Assembly: GCA_905221605.1 (NCBI GenBank)
Contig: CAJNDS010002333.1
Location: forward strand, 170,001 to 234,000
From: Symbiodinium natans
Lineage: Eukaryota; Sar; Dinophyceae; Suessiales; Symbiodiniaceae
Direction of reading: 5' to 3'
Length of the DNA: 64,000 bases
In this document: one piece after another, positions 20,447 to 28,700 of the stretch
Position numbering within the stretch: the stretch's first letter is position 1
How the letters are laid out: each line of letters opens with the position of its first letter
Made by a program: the position numbers and the translations under genes
Notes under the pieces: generated by a model
Told to the model about the DNA's origin: nothing
The model's database searches: none
What the model saw: the letters and a program-made list of their open reading frames with translations, nothing else

Positions 20447-21982
20447 ATGGACATGATGCGGCGTCGCTCTGAGCCTGGACTGTCGCCCACGGCCAATGAA
20501 GCCGAGGGAAATCGTGGTGATGGGGGTGAAGAACGACAACAAGTGGTACAAGCGCTGACAGATGGTAGGGAGGTTGCAATGATACAGCCAACGTCTCAGG
20601 TGGAAAATGAAGTGGTTCCGGTTCCAGCAGCAAATCCTTTCTGGAGCGAGCGGGCTCAAGAAGAAATGAGACTGAGGCAATCAAGGCCGGCAAGTCTTCC
20701 TGCGAGCGGAGGGGATAGAAGTGGTGAAAATACGAGGAGGCCACCGTCGCTGCAAGATCTTTTGGGTCAGGAACCTGCACCTGTTGAGAGACCATCGTCA
20801 GGCTTGATGGGCCAGATGGAACGAGGTACTATTGGTGGAGCGCAAGTAGAGGAAGAACTTATTCCTGATGTGAGTGGTGAAGAACAAAGTGAAGATATGG
20901 CAGTGGTAAAGCGTGCGCTTAAGGAGTTGCTTGTGCAAACAAAGGAGCTGGGGAACAGGTTGCATCGGGTGGAGGAGAAAAGCTATACCTCTGCTGCATC
21001 TGGGTCAGCTTCGCGAGCACGGAGCACTGGAGTGGTGGACGCATATGCTGCATATCCTTTGGGAATGACTCCAGAGAAACAGTACCCGCCAGGACAAGTT
21101 TTTTACACTGATGGTATGGGTGGTTTTTGGACTGTGTTGCCTGATGGGACATGGCTGCCCATTGAGGGCTACGACCTGCCAAAGGGTTGTGATCTTCAAT
21201 CCTTGCCTGGGTCCAGGAAGGGGGATGCTCAAGTGGAGGATGAAAAAGAAGTGCCAATGATGCATGTAGCTGAAGGGAAGAAACCCTCCAGATTGCCTCC
21301 GTTGAATTACCCCACGGGAGGTCCTGCAAGTGGTGGATATGCAAGTGGACCACCTGGTTTAACACATGTTCCGATTACTTCCTTGCCGCCAGGTGCTGAT
21401 GGTTCTGCCGCACCTATGGGGAACCAGCCCGGTTTTGTTTCAGCTCGGGAAACTGCGACGCAAGAGAATTCAGCAGGATCGGGGGGATATACAATGGTGG
21501 ATGATGTTCCGTATCGGTGGAAAATGGTCGCTGGGAAGTTGGAATTAGAAAAGGTTCCGCTCACAGCTGTTACGCCTGATATAGGACATGGACTGCCTCA
21601 AGGGCCTGGTGGTAGGGTCAGCTTACCTCCTGGAGCAGTGGTGCCACGTGGTATGCCAATCATTGGTGATAGTTCTGGAACTGAACGTCCGGAGGCTCTT
21701 GGGAAGCATGTGATGAGCCTTCCTACTTTGGCAGACTACACACCAAGCAATCCGACGGCACTAGGTGATTGGATCGCAATGATCGAACCAATGTTGTCTT
21801 CGCTGACAGATACAGGAAGAGTGTGGTGGCAATGCGTCTATTCAAAGGCGTATCAGGCGTATGCCAAATGGTTGAGTGTTTCTCCGCTGGAAAGGAAGGG
21901 CTCAAAGTGGTTCGAACTGTGCATGTTTTGTTGGAGCAGAGAGCGGTGTCTTTGCTGCTGCAGGCGATTCCGGAGAGATTGA
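20447..21982 (+). CDS. Retrotransposon Gag, N-terminal part (frame broken near 21890-21930)
   Basis: The first in-frame ATG is at 20447 (MDMMRRRSEPG); the open frame runs a few codons upstream only through a TTG. The product is an acidic, low-complexity Gag N-terminus with a probable short coiled coil around VKRALKELLVQTKELGNRL, then Pro/Gly-rich sequence, then the start of the copia Gag core (GDWIAMIEP, WWQCVYSKAYQAYAKWL). Up to SPLERKG it reads like dinoflagellate copia Gag. After that the frame degenerates into Cys/Arg-rich residues and stops at 21982. The Gag core continues in the -1 frame (LKVVRTVHVLLEQRAVS...). A one-base deletion or a programmed -1 shift between about 21885 and 21930 explains this. 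Gag packages element RNA in cytoplasmic virus-like particles. Confidence 0.85.
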   Translation: MDMMRRRSEPGLSPTANEAEGNRGDGGEERQQVVQALTDGREVAMIQPTSQVENEVVPVPAANPFWSERAQEEMRLRQSRPASLPASGGDRSGENTRRPPSLQDLLGQEPAPVERPSSGLMGQMERGTIGGAQVEEELIPDVSGEEQSEDMAVVKRALKELLVQTKELGNRLHRVEEKSYTSAASGSASRARSTGVVDAYAAYPLGMTPEKQYPPGQVFYTDGMGGFWTVLPDGTWLPIEGYDLPKGCDLQSLPGSRKGDAQVEDEKEVPMMHVAEGKKPSRLPPLNYPTGGPASGGYASGPPGLTHVPITSLPPGADGSAAPMGNQPGFVSARETATQENSAGSGGYTMVDDVPYRWKMVAGKLELEKVPLTAVTPDIGHGLPQGPGGRVSLPPGAVVPRGMPIIGDSSGTERPEALGKHVMSLPTLADYTPSNPTALGDWIAMIEPMLSSLTDTGRVWWQCVYSKAYQAYAKWLSVSPLERKGSKWFELCMFCWSRERCLCCCRRFRRD

Positions 21983-24900
21983 AGACCGAGATCGTTTCCA
22001 CTCGAATGTTGGGGTCAGTGATGATATTTTACAAATTGCTGACGGTCTACCAACCAGGTGGAGCAAATGAGCGCAGCACAATGTTGAACTTCTTGGTGCA
22101 ACCATCTTCAGCAACCTCGATCTCAGAGGCCATCAAGGGAGTGCGTCAATGGGCGCAATGGCGTTCCCGATTAAGGGAGTTGAGAGCGGCCGAGCCGGAC
22201 GCTACCTTGCTTATCAAGGGATTGGATGGTTTATCATCCGCGTTGCTGGCAAAACACCCTACGGTTCATTTCAGAGTAGCATCCTTTCGGGAGAAATTGG
22301 GGGTGGACTACTCACCGACCTCTGAAACTGCGACACAACTAGCTGAAATGTTACAGGCAGAGTTTGAACTGCTATTGCATAGTGCTGGTGATCAAGAGGT
22401 GAAGCAGGACTCGGACGCCAAGAAAAGGGCAAGGTTAAACAAGGCCCAAAAGGGAACTGGTGACGAGACGGAGGAGGGTGACAAAGGAAAAGGGAAAGGA
22501 AAAAGGTACAGCGGTGATGGTGAACGTCCATTCTGTTGGATATATGGGAAGACAGATGCAGGCTGCAAGTTCGGATCACGCTGCAAATTTCGCCATGACA
22601 AAGACTCCTTGGAACGTGGAAGATGTCTTGAATGTGGGGCCGTTGGCCATCTACAGCCGCAGTGTCCATATAAGGATGGTGCAAGTTCCAATGTGGACTC
22701 AAATCCTGAGAGGAATAGATCTAAAGGGAATTCTCCCAAAGGGGGAAAGGGCGGCAAAGGTGCGAAATGGGGAAATGCCAAAAAGGCAGAGGTGGCTGAA
22801 GGGGGAGATGAGACGGCTAATGCGGGATTGGAGAAAGGTTCTGCAAGTCCCTCATCACCGTCAACACCCAATCAGGTCCTTGCTGAAGCGTTAGAGGTGC
22901 TGAAATCTATGAAACTGTCGTCAGCGCAGTCAGCATCAAGCGGGGATCCCAGTGTTCGAATGTTATGTGGCTCTGGGTTGTTTCAGCAGGAAGGGAGAGT
23001 GGCGTTGGTGGATACAGCTGCTACGCATCTTGTGCGGACGCTTTTTCCGTGGGAATGTTTACCCGACACTACTGTTATGGTGCAAAGCGCACTTGGTGGT
23101 GTGGCAATGAGGATTACAGAGAAAGGGACGTTGATTAGGGAAGACAATGGGCCCCTGATTATCCCTCTCTGGTTGATTTTGGAGTTTGGGGCGAACCTCA
23201 CTGTGATCAATGGGATGTGTCACGTGGGTGCACAATCTTCGCTGGACCAGCTCTTGTGGTTTGAACATGGCTGTTTGGTTATGGATTACAAAACAGCTGA
23301 AAAGATGGTTTTGCATGCTGAAAGGCAGCGTGCGTCTTGGTCCCATTCTCAATGGAGGAATGGAAGGGCGGACTGTGGAGTCGGTTCGTCTGATGCCACG
23401 TTGTTGCCGAAGCAGGGAGAAGGCCGAGGAGGATGCGTTCTACATGTGGCCAGGGTTTCTGACACCAATGAGTGTTCGGGAATGGGCATGTTGGACTCGG
23501 GAGCATCACATCCTCTCAGATCACTTCGTCCTGGTGAACAGCTTCCGCAGCAAAAGGTGTTGGTGTCTTTAGCTGTTGGATCTCGGGAGATGTGTATTAC
23601 CCCAGGCGGGACCCTGGTAACTCCTGAAATGGTAGATCCACTAGTGCCAATTGGCAAAGCGAGCGCTTTGGTTGGTCTCAGAGTTCAGTGGCGTGGTGGC
23701 AAGTGCACAGCCTCACATCCTGTTCTGGGGGAACTTCGCGTTCGTGATCTGAATGGGTGCCCTTGTTTAGAAAAGGAGGTAGCGCTTCAGATCATTGATG
23801 AAATGGATTGGTGTTCACCAAAGCAAGCATTGAAGGTGGCACGGATGGTTCAAGGGTGTCCGAATACGGACAATGAGGTGGCCGTAAAAGCGTCGTTGCA
23901 AAGCGCAGCGCGGACAGCGTCAGCGAACGAGGAGGAGTTCGTCCAGGCATGTTGGCGATTTCTTCGGTGGTATTATGGGGATATACCAGAAAATATGCTG
24001 ATGGAGCTGTTGCCACGTGGAGATATTGCGGCGTTGCCTTTCAACCGTCATAAAAGGAGACGGCTGGCACGAGCAAAAAGGGTGGTGGTACACCTATTTT
24101 CGGGAAAACAAAAATGGCATTTTCCCAGTCGGGATGTGGAGGTACTGGAGCTGGATTTGACAAAAGGCGGTGACCTACATAATTCGAGCGTCTGGAAGTA
24201 TCTTCTGCATCTGGCGGCTGAAGGAAAGGTGGTTGCTGTGGTTGGAGGACCTCCATGCAGGACAGTGTCAAGGTTGAGAGGTGAAGACGGTGGTCCACCT
24301 GTATTACGCCGGCGCTGTGGGCCTGAACGGTTGGGATTAAAAAGTCTTCCTTGGCCACATCAAGAATTAGCTCAAAAGGATGGTGTTTTACTTCTGAAGA
24401 TGCTTTTCCTATATGACATGGCGGTGCATTCAAGGTGTGGAACTGCTGAAGTCATCAATGGAAGTTCTGTCTTCTTTGGCATGGAAAGTCCTGGGGACCC
24501 TGAACTCATAGGGAAAGATTTCTCTCAGAATGGCAAAACGGTCTTGAGTGCTGAGGATCTGGTGGATGGTTCTCAGAAAGGGTTCTCAAGTCCTACCTTC
24601 TGGAGTTGGCCAGAGGTAAAAAGTTTTTGCGAGCGTTATGGAATGTACGCTGCGCATTTTGATCAAGGAGCATTGGGACATGCTTTGGTGAAACCTACGA
24701 CTTTCCTGGTGTCTGATATGGAACTATGGGAATCGTTGGAACAGGTTCGCGTGGTTGTTCCGTGGTCAGCAACTTTCGCTTCTACCCTGGAAGAGCGTAT
24801 TGGACAATCCTCCATATGGGCGCGATGGGCGTTTGGATTGGTTAAAAGAATACGTCACAGGTTGGCACAATGGTTGCATGAGAGCGATGCTGAACGGGAA

Positions 24901-25782
24901 TCTATGGTGTCAAAACAGGAAGAACGAGAAGGAACGTTACGGAGGTTGACAGCTGAGGAGCGAGCTTTCCGTGACCATTGCCTAAGGGGGCATATTCCTT
25001 TCAGACGTGATGGTCAAATCTGTGTGTCTGCCGCTGGAAAAGAGCGTCGCCATTTGAGGCGGAAGCATGGGGATGCTTACACTTTATCATTGGACTTGGC
25101 GGGTCCATACAAGTGTTCAAAGGATGCTCACCAGCAGAAGCCACGACACGCTGTTATTGGTGTGTATCAGTTTCCAATGTTGGATCCCAATGTGGGTCGC
25201 CCTCCGGAAAAGGAGGAAGATGCGGATGAAGTGGAAGATCAGGTGGCAGATGAAGGTGCTGGTGTCGGAGAATGGTTAGGCGATGCAGTCGCGAACTTCG
25301 AGGAGGAAGACTCTGCGCCGGTGGAACCTGCGCCAGTTCTGGAGGCAGAGGTGTTGAAAATCCAAGCTTCTGAAAAATCCTGGAAGGAACTGAAGGACCA
25401 CTTGACCCAGCCTGTCCGTATGATCAACTTCGTTATGGTGGAGCCGATTGTGGATAAACAGCAAACAACTGTTTTGTCGGCGGTTCAAAGAATGATGGTG
25501 CGCTTGCAGAGACATGGGTATCCGGTGTTGAGAATCCACTCAGATCGAGCGGGGGAGTTTGTCAATGCACGCTTTCGGTCCTTTTGTGAAACTCGTCTGA
25601 TATATAGGACCACTGGTGATCCTGGAGTCCCGCAAACAAATGGGCGCGCTGAAGCATGTGTGGGTTTATTCAAACGTGGTGTGAGGTCGCTCTTAAAGGA
25701 GGCGCGACTCGGGCCGGCGTACTGGGCACTGGCTGCTCGCCATTGGTCAATGTTACGGTGGCAGAAAGCTGAAAGGGAGTGA
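21769..25782 (+). CDS. Gag core, zinc fingers, tandem proteases, methyltransferase-like domain, integrase
   Basis: Numbering counts the TTG at 21769 as 1; the first ~45 codons overlap Gag in another frame and are probably not translated this way. In order: Gag core (to ~210, with LLLQAIPERLK and YQPGG); a CCCH finger C256-x9-C266-x5-C272-x3-H276 and a CCHC knuckle C286-x2-C289-x4-H294-x4-C299; two protease-like repeats (active-site regions D415 VDTAATH and D576 LDSGASH); a C5-methyltransferase-like domain (HLFSG 775-779, GGPPC with C830, FGMESP, DQG 965-967); the integrase zinc region (H1070, H1075, G1082 where Cys is expected, C1085); and the integrase core D1109, D1259, E1295, a D-x35-E spacing. 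A long acidic insert separates the first two catalytic aspartates. It ends at TGA 25780-25782, one base out of frame with the next ORF. Confidence 0.9.
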   Translation: MDRNDRTNVVFADRYRKSVVAMRLFKGVSGVCQMVECFSAGKEGLKVVRTVHVLLEQRAVSLLLQAIPERLKTEIVSTRMLGSVMIFYKLLTVYQPGGANERSTMLNFLVQPSSATSISEAIKGVRQWAQWRSRLRELRAAEPDATLLIKGLDGLSSALLAKHPTVHFRVASFREKLGVDYSPTSETATQLAEMLQAEFELLLHSAGDQEVKQDSDAKKRARLNKAQKGTGDETEEGDKGKGKGKRYSGDGERPFCWIYGKTDAGCKFGSRCKFRHDKDSLERGRCLECGAVGHLQPQCPYKDGASSNVDSNPERNRSKGNSPKGGKGGKGAKWGNAKKAEVAEGGDETANAGLEKGSASPSSPSTPNQVLAEALEVLKSMKLSSAQSASSGDPSVRMLCGSGLFQQEGRVALVDTAATHLVRTLFPWECLPDTTVMVQSALGGVAMRITEKGTLIREDNGPLIIPLWLILEFGANLTVINGMCHVGAQSSLDQLLWFEHGCLVMDYKTAEKMVLHAERQRASWSHSQWRNGRADCGVGSSDATLLPKQGEGRGGCVLHVARVSDTNECSGMGMLDSGASHPLRSLRPGEQLPQQKVLVSLAVGSREMCITPGGTLVTPEMVDPLVPIGKASALVGLRVQWRGGKCTASHPVLGELRVRDLNGCPCLEKEVALQIIDEMDWCSPKQALKVARMVQGCPNTDNEVAVKASLQSAARTASANEEEFVQACWRFLRWYYGDIPENMLMELLPRGDIAALPFNRHKRRRLARAKRVVVHLFSGKQKWHFPSRDVEVLELDLTKGGDLHNSSVWKYLLHLAAEGKVVAVVGGPPCRTVSRLRGEDGGPPVLRRRCGPERLGLKSLPWPHQELAQKDGVLLLKMLFLYDMAVHSRCGTAEVINGSSVFFGMESPGDPELIGKDFSQNGKTVLSAEDLVDGSQKGFSSPTFWSWPEVKSFCERYGMYAAHFDQGALGHALVKPTTFLVSDMELWESLEQVRVVVPWSATFASTLEERIGQSSIWARWAFGLVKRIRHRLAQWLHESDAERESMVSKQEEREGTLRRLTAEERAFRDHCLRGHIPFRRDGQICVSAAGKERRHLRRKHGDAYTLSLDLAGPYKCSKDAHQQKPRHAVIGVYQFPMLDPNVGRPPEKEEDADEVEDQVADEGAGVGEWLGDAVANFEEEDSAPVEPAPVLEAEVLKIQASEKSWKELKDHLTQPVRMINFVMVEPIVDKQQTTVLSAVQRMMVRLQRHGYPVLRIHSDRAGEFVNARFRSFCETRLIYRTTGDPGVPQTNGRAEACVGLFKRGVRSLLKEARLGPAYWALAARHWSMLRWQKAERE
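22980..23800 (+). other. Tandem retroviral-type aspartic protease domains
   Basis: Two consecutive segments align with each other: VDTAATHLVR then LPDTTVMVQSALGG and EKGTLI in the first; LDSGASHPLR then LPQQKVLVSLAVGS and PGGTLV in the second. The second carries a normal D-S-G-A site. The first has D-T-A-A, lacking the usual glycine. Retroviral-type proteases act as homodimers and mature Gag-Pol. A fused pair could fold as a single-chain dimer or carry one dead copy (inference). Confidence 0.7.
24070..24780 (+). other. C5-cytosine methyltransferase-like domain inside the polyprotein
   Basis: Between protease and integrase lie motifs in C5-methyltransferase order: HLFSG (motif I, AdoMet loop), VVGGPPCRTVS (motif IV, with the catalytic-type Cys of PPC), FGMESPGDP (like the ENP motif VI, with Glu kept) and FDQGALGH...KPTTF (like motif VIII). 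Retrotransposon-borne cytosine methyltransferases have been reported in dinoflagellates. No clear target-recognition or motif X region is visible, so activity is uncertain. Confidence 0.65.
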
Positions 25783-25783
25783 G

Positions 25784-28700
25784 TTGGGGTTAAACCCGAA
25801 AGCATTGCTTCCCTTTGGTGCTCAGATTCAAGTCAAACGTCGTCCGTGGGAGTTGCTGGGTCCGGATGGAACAAAGAAAGGTCGGCAATGGGTCGATCGT
25901 ACGCAGCCAGCGCTTCTTTTGGGTCCATGCGATGACCTACCTGGTGGTTATTGGGTGGAAGCTCAAGGGACTGCAAAGGATCCGGATGAACTGGTGTTAT
26001 TTCCCTGCGCTACGATTTTTTCCAATATAAAGGAACCGCCTGAATTGGAGCTGGAAGGGGTGGTAGAAGAACAGGAGCCTTCTCCCCCAGAGCATCGTCT
26101 CAAGGGGAAAAAACCGGCGCTTCGGTTCGCTGATGAGGAAAGTCCTCCTTTACCTCCGCCTCGCGATCCTCCAGTTCGCCATCGGTTAATGGCAAAAAGC
26201 CCGGCCTCTTCACTGCGTGGTCATGTGGGCTCCTTGCGCTTGCTTCGCAAGCGGGGGGAGAGTCCGCCCTTAGAAATTTTCGAGGATGACATGCAGGGTC
26301 TGGGGGAGCTGGAAGAAAATTCAGATGTTGAGGACAATGTTCCTGGTGATGAGTATTGGCCGACTTGCTGTTCTCCTCATGAAGATGCTTATTTGGTCTG
26401 CAAAAGTGAGACCGCCGAGGATGGAACACAGTTGGAAAAAGAAGAACGAAAAGCCAAGTCAATGTATGAAAGGTCTATGTACGATTACGTGGACTGTGAG
26501 GAGCTTTTGGAAGGGATTGTATACCCAAAGAGGGTGAATCGAAGAGGTGGTATCAACAATTGGTGCACAAGTACGCGAGCTCTGGTGTTGGGCCACTATA
26601 CTCATGGCGGAGTGTGTGGTATTACAAAAGAGACTTATCGAAGACCATGGCTATGTCGTTACCTGGCATCATTTGTGAGGCACCACAATCCTGAAGCCAA
26701 ATTTTCTGCTCTTCAGATCTCATGCAATGCTCCGGTATCATTGCATAGGGATAGTCACAATGAAAAGCATTGCTGCAATTATGTGTGTGGCTTTGGTGAC
26801 TATAAAGATGGTCAGCTGTGGGTTGAGGATGAAAAGGCTTTAGAGGAAGGAGCTGAAGTGGTGGAGCAATTCTATGGGAAGAAAGTCTTGCCTGGAAAAT
26901 TGGTCGATATCCACTGGAACTTCATGTCGTTCTTTCCGAGGAAGTTGCATGGTCCTATGCCTTGGAAAGGGAACAGGGTATCCTTGACAGGGTACACACC
27001 TGTTTTTATGGAGCGTTTGAGCTACAAGGATAGGTGCTATCTTCTCCAATGTAAGTTTCCTCTTCCGGAACCACAGGCTGAAGAAGGTGAAAAAAGGAAA
27101 TGGTTAAAAATGACGTTGAAAGAGACCTCGCTGGACGACATTGCAGCGGAAGTCGACTACGCTGTGTTCGAAGCGCACCAATGGGCTCTAGAGGAGCATT
27201 TGAGTATTCGACGCCTAATTGCTGAACAGGAATGTTGCGTTTTGGACGAGTTCCATGGATCGGCCAATGAGTCGAATGGGGAAAAAGGATCAGAGACTAG
27301 AGAATGGCTGGTTAAAGCAAAAAGGACCGAGGAACAGCTCTCGAAGTTTTTGGTCAAAGCAGCTCAAGTTCAGCAAATGGTACAAGAAAATACCGCGCTT
27401 GAGGCAGCAGAGGAGGTTGAGTTCCTGCAAACAAAAACAATTCCTACACAAGAAGCCATGCAAGAGCTGGAAAAGTGGAGGGAATCATTGTCGGACGAGG
27501 TGACGTCTTTGGTTAAAGAGTTGGAGGTGGTGGAACCAACAACTCAAGAAAAGCTGGACAAATTGGCGGAAGAGCCTAATGCACCGGTGATTGAGTACGT
27601 GCCCAGTCTGGTGGTGTTTACCCGGAAGCAAGGGACAGGGAGGCGACGTGCCCGTATCTGTGCATGTGGCAATTTTATTTCGTCAACGGCAGCTACAGAA
27701 TACGAAGGGCCGAGGTCCCTCAGTCGTCACTCGCTGTACGCTCCTGGTTTAGATTCAACTACATTCAGATGTCAAGTGAGGCACGCAGCATATATGGTGT
27801 GGATCATCGCTGGCTTAGACATTTCCAAAGCTTTTCTGACGGCGCCGATGAATAGGGCGCAAAGAGAAGGGCGTCTGGTGGTGGTGCAGCCCCCAAGGGC
27901 GGCGGTGAAATTGGGTCTTTGTACAAAGGAGGAGCGGTGGATTGTGAGGAAGGCCTTGTACGGTTTGGCCGAAAGTCCTGCAGCATGGGTGGAGTGGCGA
28001 GATCAGCGTCTTCAAGGCATGTCTTGGGTGTCAAAGGATGGACAAGCAATGAGCTTTCAGAGGTCCAATGCAGACCCAAGTCTGTTCCTTATTATGGCAC
28101 AAGAGAAGCCGGAAGGTGCAAGCAAGTTGGTAGGGACAATGGGTCTTTACGTGGATGATTTTTTGATGGCTGGGACTATGACAGTGCTCCGGGAAGCCTT
28201 GGAACAGATCAGGAAGGAGTGGAAAACCTCTGAACCCGAGTTCTGTGGTCCAGGCTGTGGTGATGGATTCCTGAAGTTTTTGGGTGTCCAAATCTGGTAT
28301 CGAAATGGCAGCTTCTTTCTCAACCAGGAGGACTTCGTGAGAGATTTGCTGAACCGAAGAGGGTGTCAGATTGATGAAACGGGAAAAGGTAGTAACCTGC
28401 CAATGGTGAAAGAAACGCCAGGTGAAGAAGAGGAGGTGGATATTCCTTCCTTGCGAGCGGCTCAAGGTGCCGTAGGGGAGTTCCTCTGGGTGGCAATCAA
28501 AACTCGACCTGATTTGGCTTTCTGCACAAGCCAGTTGTCGGTAGAGTCCTACGCGGATGCTAGCTTTGCAGCAGGTGAAAACGAAAAGAGCCACTCAGGA
28601 GCGGTGGTGGTTTGGGGTGATTGTCCGGTGATGTGGGCAATGCAGAGACAGTCAACGGTGGCTTTAAGTACTGCTGAAGCTGAGTTGCATGCGTCTATAG

